A DNA stretch of 64,000 nt from positions 1 through 64,000 of the forward strand of contig JAHLLS010000018.1 in assembly GCA_020444045.1 (NCBI GenBank). The letters are read 5' to 3'. The notes under the pieces were generated by a model. The model searched no databases, had not been told where the DNA came from, and saw only the letters and a list, made by a program, of their open reading frames with translations. This DNA is from Deltaproteobacteria bacterium (GTDB lineage Bacteria; Desulfobacterota; Desulfobacteria; Desulfobacterales; UBA5852). A program made the translations under genes and the position numbers. Position 1 is the first letter of the stretch. Each line of letters begins with the position of its first letter. Below are positions 49,416-59,100 of the stretch, one piece after another.

Positions 49416-51812
49416 ATGCACATCGGTTCCTTCCGCATACACCATCAGCAGACCATCCAACGGACATGGCCCCTGCCCCTTTGGGTTTTGATGGGTATCC
49501 TGATGCTCGGCGGATTGACCGTTCCGGCATGGGGGGCGGAGACGGACAAGCTGTTCGAGGACAACCCGGACGAGCCCTGGCACATTACGGCCGATACCAT
49601 CAGCTACGACGACCCCACCCGCCGCTACGTGGCCGATGGCAGCGTGCGCATCAGCAAAGGGAACGTACGCCTCACGGCCGACCATGTGCAATTTGATCAC
49701 CGCACCATGGATGCAGCGGCCAGCGGCCATGTGGTGCTGGTCAGTGGGAAAGACGTCCTGATCGGGGACAGCATCGATATCAACCTCCAGGACCAGGTCG
49801 GCACGGTGATCCAAGGCACCGTCTTTTTAGAAGAAAACCATTTCTATATTCGCGGCGACAAGATCGAAAAGCTGGGTGAAAACACCTATGCCGCCGAACA
49901 GGCCACGCTTTCCAGCTGCGACGGTCAGGCGCCGGCCTGGAAAATCACCGGCCGCAAGCTGGATGTCACCCTGGAGGGCTACGGCGTCATCCGACACGCC
50001 GCCCTGTGGGCCAAGGACGTACCGGTCCTTTATACACCCATCTTTGTCTTCCCGGCCAAACGCCAGCGGCAGACCGGTCTATTGGCGCCGGAATTCGGCT
50101 CTTCGACCCGCAAGGGAGCCTTCTATACGCAGCCCTTCTACTGGGCCATCAACGAACAATCGGACATGACCTATGCCCCGCAATACATGAGCGAACGCGG
50201 TCTCCAGCACAGCCTCGAATACCGCTATATCGTTGATACGCAGAGCCGGGGCACGATCATGGCCGACTACCTGGACGACCGCAAGGTCGACGACGGTATC
50301 GGTAACAACAGCAACGACTGGGGGTATTCCTCCGACAATTCACTGCGTCCCGACCACGACCGCTACTGGTTCCGGATGAAACACGACCAGGGGCTGCCCT
50401 TCGGTTTTACCGGTCGGGTTGACCTGGACATCGTCAGCGATCAGGATTATCTCATCGATTTTCGCAACGATATGACCGGTTTCAATAAGACCCGTGAGTA
50501 TTTTCGAGACACCTTTGGCCGCGACCTGGATGACTATGATGACCCCATTCGCACCAATCAGGCCATTGCCACCCGACACTGGGACCGCTTCAGCCTGAAC
50601 GGTGGGATCGTCTGGCTGGACGACACCACCCAGCGTTGGACCGATGAATTCAAACTCATCTATCCCCTGCCCAAGCTGGACACTCAGCTCCAGCGCCTGC
50701 CGCTGATCCGCTTCGATGCCATGCGCCAGCCCTTGGGCGACACCCCCCTATTGTTCAACATGGATAGCGAGTGGACCTATTTCTACAGTGACGACAACAC
50801 CCGGGCGGCGCGCATCGACCTGCATCCGCGGGTCACCTGGCCTTTTCGACTGGGCCAGGCCCTCTATATCGAACCCTCGGCCGGCCTGCGCGAGACCGCC
50901 TGGTTCGTCGAAAAATTCCAGAACGTCCCCACCGAAGAGGCCAAAGACGACAATACCTACCGCACCCTTTACGATCTCAGACTCAATGTATCCTCCGAAT
51001 TTTCCAACGTTTTCGCCCTTGGTGATGCCGGCTTGGAGGCGGTCCGCCACACAGTGCTGCCGCAGGTCATCTATGAATACATTCCCGATAAGGACCAGGA
51101 TGAGTACCCGGCCTTTATCGGACAGGATACCAACGGCAACCTTACACCCCTCGACGACACCGTCAACCGCGTCGCCCCGGAGAACAAAATCACCTATTCC
51201 ATTACCAACAGCTTTACCTCCAAATCCCTTGTGCGATCGAACGAAGACACCGATGAGAACACGACCGAAACCGCCCGGTACAATGATTTTCTGCGTGTCA
51301 AGCTGGAACAATACTACAACATTCGGGAAGCCCGGGGCAGCGAGCGCATCGATCCCGAGCGCAAACGCCCCTTTTCCCCCATCCGCGCCGAATTGGAGTA
51401 TGCCCCGGCCCGGTATCTGAAGCTTAACGCCGATGCGGAATATGACGTCTACGACAACCGGCTCGTCACCCGGAATGTCTCCGCGACCTTGAACTCCCCG
51501 CGGGGCGATGAGTTCAAGCTGAGATACAGCTACGACAAAGGCCTCTACCATTTCTATCAGAAAGACGACACCGACCAGGACATCGAATCGCTAACGGCCA
51601 GTATCCGCCTCAAACTGCCCTTTCGGTTCACGGTCTACGGCTCCAACGAATATGACTTCGAAGAAAACGAACGGATCGAAACTACTTTTGGGCTGATTTA
51701 CGAAGCCCAATGCTGGTCCTTTAGCGCCGGGTACAATAAAGATAATGAGGGTGACGAAGAATTCACATTTATGTTCAATCTTTACGGTTTAGGTCCCATC
51801 GGGCTGCAGTAA
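49416..51812 (+). CDS. lptD: LPS assembly protein LptD
   Basis: A 798-residue outer-membrane protein. A signal/TM segment (PLPLWVLMGILMLGGLTVPAWG) precedes an N-terminal OstA-type region (WHITADTISYDDPTRRYVADG, AADHVQFDHRTMDAAA), then a C-terminal beta-barrel rich in alternating aromatic strands ending FMFNLYGLGPIGLQ. LptD with LptE inserts LPS into the outer leaflet. This protein confirms a Gram-negative envelope with LPS. Start ATG 49416 lacks a strong ribosome-binding site. Confidence 0.92.
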   Translation: MHIGSFRIHHQQTIQRTWPLPLWVLMGILMLGGLTVPAWGAETDKLFEDNPDEPWHITADTISYDDPTRRYVADGSVRISKGNVRLTADHVQFDHRTMDAAASGHVVLVSGKDVLIGDSIDINLQDQVGTVIQGTVFLEENHFYIRGDKIEKLGENTYAAEQATLSSCDGQAPAWKITGRKLDVTLEGYGVIRHAALWAKDVPVLYTPIFVFPAKRQRQTGLLAPEFGSSTRKGAFYTQPFYWAINEQSDMTYAPQYMSERGLQHSLEYRYIVDTQSRGTIMADYLDDRKVDDGIGNNSNDWGYSSDNSLRPDHDRYWFRMKHDQGLPFGFTGRVDLDIVSDQDYLIDFRNDMTGFNKTREYFRDTFGRDLDDYDDPIRTNQAIATRHWDRFSLNGGIVWLDDTTQRWTDEFKLIYPLPKLDTQLQRLPLIRFDAMRQPLGDTPLLFNMDSEWTYFYSDDNTRAARIDLHPRVTWPFRLGQALYIEPSAGLRETAWFVEKFQNVPTEEAKDDNTYRTLYDLRLNVSSEFSNVFALGDAGLEAVRHTVLPQVIYEYIPDKDQDEYPAFIGQDTNGNLTPLDDTVNRVAPENKITYSITNSFTSKSLVRSNEDTDENTTETARYNDFLRVKLEQYYNIREARGSERIDPERKRPFSPIRAELEYAPARYLKLNADAEYDVYDNRLVTRNVSATLNSPRGDEFKLRYSYDKGLYHFYQKDDTDQDIESLTASIRLKLPFRFTVYGSNEYDFEENERIETTFGLIYEAQCWSFSAGYNKDNEGDEEFTFMFNLYGLGPIGLQ

Positions 51813-51884
51813 CAACCCGCAAAACGATATACCGGTGCGGCGCCGCCACCTTGCGACCCGGCCCGACGGAGTGTGGTCCCCAAA

Positions 51885-52436
51885 ATGAATCCCAATGAAC
51901 TGACCTGGCGCTGGTACGTCCTGCATACCCGCAGCCGTTTCGAGACCGTTGTCCACGACGGCCTGACGAAAAAAGCCCATGACGTCTTCCTGCCCAAAGT
52001 GCGCGTACGCAGCAAACGGCGGGACCGCAAAGTCATGATCGATGTCCCCCTGTTTCCGGGGTACGTGTTTGTAAAATCCAACCTGCACCCCACCCACCAT
52101 ATCGACATCGTCAAAACGGTGGGGGCCGTGCGCCTGATCGGCAACAAGCAGATCCCCGTCGCCGTCCCTGACGAAACCATCCACTCCCTGCGCATCATGG
52201 TTTCCCGTGACAGTCAGGTCCAGACCGGCTCGAAATTTCGCAAGGGAGACCGGGTCATGGTGGTAAACGGGCCGTTTACCGGCATCATCGGCACCTTCAG
52301 CCGTTACCGCGGCAGCGACCGGGTGATCGTCCACATCGATGCGCTCGGGCAATTTGCCAGTGTTGAAGTGGACGAACAGGATGTGGAGGTCATTCCGGCC
52401 GACGGCACGCAACCGTTTCTTCCCGGCAGCAGCTGA
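51885..52436 (+). CDS. NusG-like transcription antiterminator (paralogue)
   Basis: A 183-residue NusG-family protein. It starts with the NGN domain (TWRWYVLHTRSRFETVVHDGL, DVPLFPGYVFVKSNL, with a KTVGAVRLIGN end) and a C-terminal KOW domain (FRKGDRVMVVNGPFTGIIGTF). The NGN sequence and its isolation from rpl genes resemble UpxY/LoaP-type specialised NusG paralogues that regulate long exopolysaccharide operons. ATG 51885 is chosen; GTG 51873 is nearer GGAG and remains possible. It lies between lptD and HU, with no polysaccharide operon within the window. Confidence 0.85.
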   Translation: MNPNELTWRWYVLHTRSRFETVVHDGLTKKAHDVFLPKVRVRSKRRDRKVMIDVPLFPGYVFVKSNLHPTHHIDIVKTVGAVRLIGNKQIPVAVPDETIHSLRIMVSRDSQVQTGSKFRKGDRVMVVNGPFTGIIGTFSRYRGSDRVIVHIDALGQFASVEVDEQDVEVIPADGTQPFLPGSS

Positions 52437-52559
52437 TCCCGACCATACCGGCAGGTGCCATTTTTTCATGCCTTCGCACGAAACGGAAAGAGAGGGTGTC
52501 GGTCAGCCCGGTAAAATCGCAGGCCATCGGGCGCGGAAAGGGATATGCATCATAACCCC

Positions 52560-52588
52560 TTGACTTTTTACTGGCATTTGATTAATTA
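52560..52588 (+). promoter_or_regulatory. Promoter of the HU/IHF-family gene
   Basis: TTGACT (52560-52565) and TAATTA (52583-52588) are separated by 17 bases, followed by an AT-rich stretch, 50 bases upstream of the HU-type gene start. Confidence 0.55.
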
Positions 52589-52637
52589 TAACCCAATATC
52601 AAACGCGTAATCCGCTACCGAACCCCAAGGAGGTAGT

Positions 52638-52925
52638 ATGAATAAACTGGAACTCATCTCGGCGCTCAAAGCCGAAGCGAATATGTCCAAGGCGGAAGCC
52701 GCCCGGGTCGTCCAAATTTTCTTTGATAACATGGCGGAAGCCATGGCCCGGGGTGAGCGTGTCGAGATCCGAGGCTTGTGCAGCTTCTTTATCAAAGAAT
52801 ACAAAAGCTACACCGGTCGCAACCCCAAAACCGGCGACCGCGTCGTGATCAAACCCAAAAGACTCCCGTTTTTCAAATCCGGTAAAGAATTGCGTGAACG
52901 GGTCGACGGCCCCCTCAGCAACTGA
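52638..52925 (+). CDS. HU/IHF-family DNA-binding protein
   Basis: A 95-residue nucleoid protein with the family core MNKLELISALKAEANMSKAEAARVVQ, the beta-arm EIRGLCSFFIKEYKSYTGRNPKTGDRVVIKPKRLPFFKSGKEL. The RNPKTGD arm and the PFFKSGKELR end are diagnostic of HU/IHF. It bends and compacts DNA. AAGGAGG lies 7 bases before the ATG. It may be co-transcribed with holB, 8 bases downstream. Confidence 0.93.
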   Translation: MNKLELISALKAEANMSKAEAARVVQIFFDNMAEAMARGERVEIRGLCSFFIKEYKSYTGRNPKTGDRVVIKPKRLPFFKSGKELRERVDGPLSN

Positions 52926-52933
52926 CGCCGGGG

Positions 52934-53965
52934 GTGACGACCTTAGCTGTGCATGGATTTGATCTGATACGGGGTCAACAGCAGGCCATCGGTCTGCTGA
53001 CCACCCTGCTCCGGAAGGGCCACATTCCCCACGCGCTTGTCTTTACGGGTATTGACGGCATCGGCAAACAAACAACCGCGCAGGCGTTTGCCATGGCCTG
53101 CAATTGCGACGACCCGCAGCCGTTTTCGGCATCCTCTTCGGAAACATCCCCGGCGGCCCGGATAAACGCCTGCGGCCAATGCCGTTCATGCCGTCGGATA
53201 CTTTCGGATAATCATCCCGATATTCTGCACCTTCGGCCCTCCGGCAACATGATTCGGATTGCGGTCATTCGCGACCTTATCCAACAGTTGACGATCAAAC
53301 CCTTCGAACAGGGAAAACGGGTCGTCATTATCGCCGGCAGCGACACCATGAATATGGAAGCAAGCAACGCCCTGCTGAAAGTCCTGGAGGAGCCCCCGGA
53401 GAACACCCTGCTGATCCTGACCGCACAGCAGACCGCCGATCTTCTGCCCACCATTGTGTCCCGGTGTCAGCAGATCCGGTTTTCCCCCCTGCCGCGCGAC
53501 GTTCTGATCGGCCTGCTCACGGCGGATGACGCCCTGACAATGGAAGAAGCCCGGGCCGCGGCGGCCCTGGCCGAAGGAAGCTACACCCACGCGCTCAAAA
53601 TGGTGCAAGCGGGCTGGATTCCCCGGCGGGACTGGCTGGCCAATGAACTCAGCCGCCTGGACGGCCGGTCGACCACCGCCAAACTCGCCCTGGCCGAAAA
53701 ACTGGCCGACGGCAAAAAGCTGTTGCCGGACACGCTGGCATGGCTGATGACGTGGTACCGGGATTTGATCGTTTTCCCCTTTCAGCCCGAACAAATCGTC
53801 AACAGCGACCTGTGCCACCAGGTTCGGGCCGAAGCGGCCAAAACCTCCCCCCAGGCCCTGATTGACCGGATGAAGGCGGTCCAGCGTGCGCGCCAACATC
53901 TTCAGGCCAATGCCAATCCGCGCCTGACCATGGAAGATCTCGTGCTGCAACTGGCAGCCGTTTAA
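52934..53965 (+). CDS. holB: DNA polymerase III delta-prime subunit
   Basis: A 343-residue clamp-loader AAA+ protein. HALVFTGIDGIGKQTTAQAFA is a P-loop-like segment, CGQCRSCRRILSDNHPDI is the zinc-binding module of this family, and ASNALLKVLEEPPENTLLIL with TIVSRCQQIRF (sensor and arginine finger region) are typical of delta prime. The start is a GTG at 52934. Part of the clamp-loading complex. Neighbours on both sides are on the same strand. Confidence 0.92.
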   Translation: MTTLAVHGFDLIRGQQQAIGLLTTLLRKGHIPHALVFTGIDGIGKQTTAQAFAMACNCDDPQPFSASSSETSPAARINACGQCRSCRRILSDNHPDILHLRPSGNMIRIAVIRDLIQQLTIKPFEQGKRVVIIAGSDTMNMEASNALLKVLEEPPENTLLILTAQQTADLLPTIVSRCQQIRFSPLPRDVLIGLLTADDALTMEEARAAAALAEGSYTHALKMVQAGWIPRRDWLANELSRLDGRSTTAKLALAEKLADGKKLLPDTLAWLMTWYRDLIVFPFQPEQIVNSDLCHQVRAEAAKTSPQALIDRMKAVQRARQHLQANANPRLTMEDLVLQLAAV

Positions 53966-53977
53966 GGAAGTCGAAGC

Positions 53978-54787
53978 ATGATGAAAAAAGTTGTCGGTAT
54001 CCGTTTCAAGCCCGCCGGTAAAATCTATGATTTTGACTGCGGCGCCTATGTTCTCGAGCTCGGCGATCATGTTATCGTTGAAACCGAGCAGGGATTGGGG
54101 TTTGGCACCGTGGCGGTGCCCCCAAAAGCTCGGGAGGACGAACCCCGGAAAAAACCGTTGAAAAAAGTCTACCGCCTTGCCAGCCCGAAAGATTTTGCCC
54201 AACGGGACAAAAACAGGGATATGGAGCAGTTTGCCCACAATTACTGTCAGCAGTGCATCGCCCGTTTGAAGCTCAAGATGAATCTGTTTTCGGTGGAAAG
54301 CACCTTCGACGCCAGCAAGCTCACCTTTTTCTTCACCGCCGACGGGCGGGTTGACTTCCGCCAGCTGGTGAAGATGTTGGTGAAAAAGATCGGTGTCAAA
54401 ATCGAAATGCGTCAGGTGGGCATCCGCAACCAGGCCAAAATGTGCGGCGGCATCGGACGCTGCGGCCGTGAAATCTGCTGTTCCCAGTTTATGGAAAAAT
54501 TTTCTCCAGTATCCATTCGGATGGCCAAAGAGCAGGGACTGTCACTCAATCCGACCAAAATATCCGGGCAGTGCGGCCGCCTGATGTGCTGCCTGACCTA
54601 CGAATACGAAACGTACAAAATGCTCAAGGCGAACCTGCCCAAGATCGGGAGAAACGTCCAGACGACGGAAGGATTGGGCAAGGTCATTCGCCACAACCTG
54701 AATACGAATCGCTTTGTCATCCGTCAGTCCGACGGGGGCAAAGAGGTTGAACTCAGTCCTGAAAATATCGTCAAGGAGCAAAAGTAA
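53978..54787 (+). CDS. ricT: PSP1/RicT-type regulator
   Basis: A 269-residue PSP1-domain protein. MMKKVVGIRFKPAGKIYDFDC starts the family; the Cys-rich patches MCGGIGRCGREICC and SGQCGRLMCC (about residues 153-206) are the Fe-S-associated motif of RicT/YaaT. In Bacillus RicT is part of the RicAFT complex that acts on RNase Y specificity and Spo0A. In deltaproteobacteria it is likely to act in RNA maturation. It lies 12 bases after holB and 4 bases before metG (stop and start almost touch), a common arrangement near dnaX/holB. Confidence 0.9.
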   Translation: MMKKVVGIRFKPAGKIYDFDCGAYVLELGDHVIVETEQGLGFGTVAVPPKAREDEPRKKPLKKVYRLASPKDFAQRDKNRDMEQFAHNYCQQCIARLKLKMNLFSVESTFDASKLTFFFTADGRVDFRQLVKMLVKKIGVKIEMRQVGIRNQAKMCGGIGRCGREICCSQFMEKFSPVSIRMAKEQGLSLNPTKISGQCGRLMCCLTYEYETYKMLKANLPKIGRNVQTTEGLGKVIRHNLNTNRFVIRQSDGGKEVELSPENIVKEQK

Positions 54788-54791
54788 TCCA

Positions 54792-56714
54792 ATGACTGAA
54801 CCCTTCTACATCACGACACCGATCTATTATGTGAATGCCAAACCCCATCTGGGGCATGCCTACACCACCATCGTGGCGGATGTTGCCCGGCGCTTTCAGA
54901 CCATGCGGGACTGTGACACCTATTTTCTGACAGGAACGGACGAGCATGGCGATAAAATCGTCCAGGCCGCCAAAGACAGCGGGATGACCCCCAAAGCCTA
55001 CGTGGATCACATCAGCGCGCTCTTCCAGAATCTGTGGCCCGAACTCAATATCAGCAACGACGCCTTCATTCGTACGACCAATCCCTCCCATATGGCCGTG
55101 GTCGAGCAGATCCTCCAGAAAATATATGACAACGGGGACATCTACTACAGTGAATACGAGGGCCTGTACTGCTTCGGCTGCGAACGGTTTTACACCGAAC
55201 GCGAGTTGGTGGACGGTAAATGCCCGGACCACGACAAGGCCCCGGAAGTCATCAAGGAATCCAATTATTTTTTCCGCATGAGCCGCTACCAGGACTGGCT
55301 GATCGAGCATATCAACCGCAATCCGGGATTTATCCGACCGGAGCGTTACCGCAATGAAGTCCTCTCGTTTCTGAAGGAACCCCTGGAGGACCTCTGCATC
55401 TCACGCCCCAAAAGCCGCCTCCAGTGGGGCATCACGCTCCCTTTCGACCCGAACTATGTCACCTACGTGTGGTTCGACGCCCTTCTCAATTATGTGTCCG
55501 CCCTGGATTACCCGGACGGTGACCGCTTCAAGAAATTCTGGCCCTGGGCCCAGCACATCGTGGCCAAGGATATTCTGAAACCGCACGGGATTTATTGGCC
55601 GACCATGCTGAAGGCCGCCGGCATTCCCGTTTACCAGCATCTCAACGTGCATGGCTACTGGAATGTCGATCAGACCAAAATGTCCAAAACCATCGGCAAC
55701 GTGGTGGAACCCCTGGCCCTGAAAACCACCTATGGTCTGGACGCCTTCCGGTTTTTCCTCATGCGGGACATGGTCTTCGGGCTCGATTCCAGTTTTTCCG
55801 AAGACGCCTTTGTGCAACGGATCAACAGCGATCTGGCCAATGATCTGGGCAATCTTTTCTCCCGCGTTCTCGCCATGGCCCACAAATACTTCGATGGCCA
55901 TGTCCCTCCCATCGACCCCAGTGTCGACAAAGAGATGCACCTCGATCTGGAAGCAGAGGCCGCCCGGGCCATGACCGAATTCGAACAGACCATGGACCGC
56001 TTCGAATTTCACAAGGGACTTATCGCGGTGTGGGCCTTCATCGGCTGTCTGAACAAATGCATCGACGTTTCGGCCCCCTGGGAACTGGCCAAACGCCCAT
56101 CGAGCCGCAAACAGCTCGAGTGTGTCATCTACAACCTGCTGGAGGGGTTACGGGTCATCGCCGGCCTGATTTACCCCGTCATGCCCGACACCGCCCGTGA
56201 AATGCAGGCCCACCTTGGTCTGGACCCCGATACCGATTTTTATCGCCTGGATCGCATTGGCGCATGGAAAACGTTGCAGCCCGGTTCTCCGCTGCCCAAA
56301 TCCAAAAGCCTTTTTCCGAGAGTGGATGTAACATCAACAACTGAAAATAAAAGGAAAACAGCGGTGTCTGAAAAACTCGCCCCGCCCTTGCGGCCCCTGA
56401 TCGGCATCGACGACTTTGCCAATGTCGATCTCAGGGTGGCCACCGTCATCACAGCGGAAGCTATCCCCAAAGCCAAAAAATTGCTCAAACTCGAGGTGGA
56501 TATGGGCGAACGCCGCACCATCGTGGCCGGCATTGCCAATTTTTATCGCCCGGAAACGCTCGTCGGAAAACAGGTGATTATTGTCGCCAACCTGAAACCC
56601 GCAAAGCTCATGGGGATTGAATCCCAAGGCATGCTTCTCGCCACCGTAGACGGTGACCAGTGCACCATTTCAAGCGTGGACAAACCGGCCCGGCCCGGCG
56701 CGCGCGTCAGTTAG
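54792..56714 (+). CDS. metG: Methionine--tRNA ligase with C-terminal tRNA-binding domain
   Basis: A 640-residue class I synthetase. HIGH is HLGH in NAKPHLGHAYTTI; the zinc knuckle is in YCFGCERFYTERELVDGKCPDH; KMSKS is KMSKT (DQTKMSKTIGN). The C-terminal 110 residues (DDFANVDLRVATVI, IVAGIANFY, VIIVANLKPAKLMGIESQGM) are an EMAPII/Trbp111-like OB-fold that binds tRNA. The start is ATG 54792, four bases after ricT. It charges initiator and elongator tRNA-Met; an initiator tRNA gene is at the start of this window. Confidence 0.95.
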   Translation: MTEPFYITTPIYYVNAKPHLGHAYTTIVADVARRFQTMRDCDTYFLTGTDEHGDKIVQAAKDSGMTPKAYVDHISALFQNLWPELNISNDAFIRTTNPSHMAVVEQILQKIYDNGDIYYSEYEGLYCFGCERFYTERELVDGKCPDHDKAPEVIKESNYFFRMSRYQDWLIEHINRNPGFIRPERYRNEVLSFLKEPLEDLCISRPKSRLQWGITLPFDPNYVTYVWFDALLNYVSALDYPDGDRFKKFWPWAQHIVAKDILKPHGIYWPTMLKAAGIPVYQHLNVHGYWNVDQTKMSKTIGNVVEPLALKTTYGLDAFRFFLMRDMVFGLDSSFSEDAFVQRINSDLANDLGNLFSRVLAMAHKYFDGHVPPIDPSVDKEMHLDLEAEAARAMTEFEQTMDRFEFHKGLIAVWAFIGCLNKCIDVSAPWELAKRPSSRKQLECVIYNLLEGLRVIAGLIYPVMPDTAREMQAHLGLDPDTDFYRLDRIGAWKTLQPGSPLPKSKSLFPRVDVTSTTENKRKTAVSEKLAPPLRPLIGIDDFANVDLRVATVITAEAIPKAKKLLKLEVDMGERRTIVAGIANFYRPETLVGKQVIIVANLKPAKLMGIESQGMLLATVDGDQCTISSVDKPARPGARVS

Positions 56715-56852
56715 GATCCGTTAAGACCTGTGGTCGGCGGTATTCCTCGCCTTGGGGCGGCGATTTGGCGCAAGCCAGCTGACCACACCGTATAGCGCGG
56801 GCTTGATCAAAACTCAAAGGGCGCCGGCCCGTAGCGAATACGTGCTGCGCCG

Positions 56853-58247
56853 GTGGATAGATGTCAACAAACGGTGAAGTTTAATCTCCCGCACAAACAG
56901 TCACCCGGCAACGGACGACGCCCCAGTTGGCGCGACTACCAGGCGCAGCTCAAACGCCGGAGAGGGGACCGGACCGACCGACATCGCCTGCTGATACGCG
57001 GTGGGATACTGGCGGCCGCGGTCCTTGTGGTTCTCTGGATGATCGCCCACAAACCGGCCGTGCCCCCGTCTCCGGCGGGTGCGCCCCGGCCGGCGCAAGC
57101 CGCCGTGGGCACCTCGAGCGGTCCGCTGCTTTCCAAAGCCGACGTTCAAGACCTGCTGGCCGACCGGCCATTGTCGGATCTGATGGCCAAACGATTCGAC
57201 GTCCGCTGGGGCGACCAGAAACTCTCGATCGAGCCCAGCATTGACGAATCCTTGCAACACTATCTTCACGAGCGCCTCTACGAGCGAACTTCGCGCTATA
57301 TCGCCATCGTGGTCATGGAAGCCGCCTCGGGGCGCATCCTGGCATTGGTCGGCTATGATCAACGCGACCCGGCCGGCAACCCCTGCCTCGATCCGCGCTT
57401 TCCGGCAGCCAGTATTTTTAAAATTGTCACGGCCGGCGCCGCCATGGAGCACTGCAACCTTTCCAGCCGCTCGACACTGACGTACAACGGGGCCAAACAC
57501 ACCCTTTACAAGTCGCAGCTCAAAGACATCAACAACCGCTACACCCATCAGACTACCCTGGCCGCCTCTTTCGCCCAATCGGTCAATCCGGTTTTCGGCA
57601 AACTGGGCAGCCACTGTTTGGGCCAGCAAGCACTGGAGCAGTATGCCGCTGCCTTTGGATTCTATCGCGCCATCCCGTTTGAATTGCCCGTGCCGCCAAG
57701 CCAGGCGCCCGTCACCGATGATCCCTACCAGTGGGCTGAAGTGGCCAGCGGCTTCAACCGCCAAACGGTGATTTCTCCTTTGCACGGCGCCCTTCTGGCG
57801 GCCGTCGTGCCCAACGCGGGCATGCTCCTGGAACCAACCATCGTGGACCGTGTCACCGGTCCCCGGGGCCGGGTTCTCTATCGCTCCGGTCCGAAGCTGG
57901 CAACCCGCGCCGTGACACCCGAAACCGCCCACGAGTTGGAACGTTTGATGCGGGAAACCGTCAGCAGGGGAACTGCCCGCAAAATTTTCCGCAACAGCGC
58001 CAAGGATCTTGTCTTGTCTCAACTCGTGATTGGCGGTAAAACAGGATCCATCGACAATAAGGCCCACGATGCCCGTTATGACTGGTTTGTGGGATTTGCC
58101 CGGCACAACGAAAGCCAAACGGCCATTGCGGTATCGGTCGTGGTGGCCCACGAAAAATACATCGGACGCCGGGCCGGGGAATACGCCCGTCTGGCGATAC
58201 AGGAATATTTCCGCCCCCGGATCGCTGCGGCCCGCAAGCCATCATGA
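56853..58247 (+). CDS. Penicillin-binding transpeptidase (single-TM)
   Basis: A 464-residue D,D-transpeptidase. One N-terminal TM helix (LLIRGGILAAAVLVVLWMI, about residues 46-64) after a basic cytoplasmic segment. The catalytic motifs are SIFK (187-190), SVN (243-245) and KTG (396-398). It lacks a glycosyltransferase domain and the large N-terminal pedestal of division PBPs. GTG 56853 is the earliest start; GTG 56874 (MKFNLPHKQ) is also reasonable and is more family-like. Its neighbours are metG upstream and kdsB downstream. It could serve lateral wall or septal peptidoglycan cross-linking. Confidence 0.85.
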   Translation: MDRCQQTVKFNLPHKQSPGNGRRPSWRDYQAQLKRRRGDRTDRHRLLIRGGILAAAVLVVLWMIAHKPAVPPSPAGAPRPAQAAVGTSSGPLLSKADVQDLLADRPLSDLMAKRFDVRWGDQKLSIEPSIDESLQHYLHERLYERTSRYIAIVVMEAASGRILALVGYDQRDPAGNPCLDPRFPAASIFKIVTAGAAMEHCNLSSRSTLTYNGAKHTLYKSQLKDINNRYTHQTTLAASFAQSVNPVFGKLGSHCLGQQALEQYAAAFGFYRAIPFELPVPPSQAPVTDDPYQWAEVASGFNRQTVISPLHGALLAAVVPNAGMLLEPTIVDRVTGPRGRVLYRSGPKLATRAVTPETAHELERLMRETVSRGTARKIFRNSAKDLVLSQLVIGGKTGSIDNKAHDARYDWFVGFARHNESQTAIAVSVVVAHEKYIGRRAGEYARLAIQEYFRPRIAAARKPS

Positions 58248-58335
58248 CGCCACGTATTGGGCTGCGGTCGGGTTGGGTTCCGGCTCAACGGCAAACGGCC
58301 GCTGAGGGCGCAAGGTGCTGCGAGGATAACGTCAT

Positions 58336-59100
58336 ATGACACAAACGAAAACCAATCGGGTGTTCGGCATCATCCCGGCCCGCTATGGATCCACCCGTTT
58401 TCCCGGCAAACCCTTGACGCCGATCCTGGGAAAACCCATGTTCTGGCATGTCTTCCAGCGCGCACGTCAGTGTCCGGAACTGGAACAGGTGGTATTGGCC
58501 ACCGACAGCCGGCGCATTGCGGAAGCGGCGGACACCCACCAGGTTCCGTTTGTCATGACGCGGCCCGATCACCCCAGCGGCACGGACCGCGTACTGGAAG
58601 CCGCCGACCATTTAGGGCTGCCCGAAACCGCCGTCGTGATCAACATCCAGGGCGATGAGCCGGCCCTGCACCCGGAAATGCTGTCGGAACTCGTCCGGCC
58701 CTTCGCTGCCGAAAACGTTCAGGTGGCAACCCTGATCAGTCGGATGGACCCGGCCCAGCGGATGGATCGCGACCAGGTCAAGGTGGTCGTAAACCACGCC
58801 GGGGATGCCCTCTATTTTTCCCGCGCTGCCATTCCCCATGCCCGGGACGATCAACCGGCGGTCTATTTCCGGCATATCGGCCTGTATGCCTTTCGCATGA
58901 CCGCCCTCAGGCGGTTTGTGGCCCTCGGCCCCGGCCGGTTGGAACAAACCGAAAAGCTGGAGCAACTGCGCCTGCTGGAAAACGGCATCCCGATCCGCAC
59001 GGTGGAAACACGCCATCAGAGCCTGGGCGTCGACCGCCCCGAGGACGTGGCCATCGTGTCCCGCTGGCTAACCCCAACCCGCAAGGATAATGACGCATGA
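58336..59100 (+). CDS. kdsB: 3-deoxy-manno-octulosonate cytidylyltransferase
   Basis: A 254-residue CMP-Kdo synthetase. [18 protein letters not shown] is the nucleotide-binding start; [22 protein letters not shown] and [14 protein letters not shown] are diagnostic, as is the ending [12 protein letters not shown]. It activates Kdo for LPS inner-core synthesis, consistent with lptD upstream. GAGGATAA precedes the ATG. Its stop overlaps the start of the GlmS-like gene by four bases (ATGA). Confidence 0.95.
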   Translation: MTQTKTNRVFGIIPARYGSTRFPGKPLTPILGKPMFWHVFQRARQCPELEQVVLATDSRRIAEAADTHQVPFVMTRPDHPSGTDRVLEAADHLGLPETAVVINIQGDEPALHPEMLSELVRPFAAENVQVATLISRMDPAQRMDRDQVKVVVNHAGDALYFSRAAIPHARDDQPAVYFRHIGLYAFRMTALRRFVALGPGRLEQTEKLEQLRLLENGIPIRTVETRHQSLGVDRPEDVAIVSRWLTPTRKDNDA

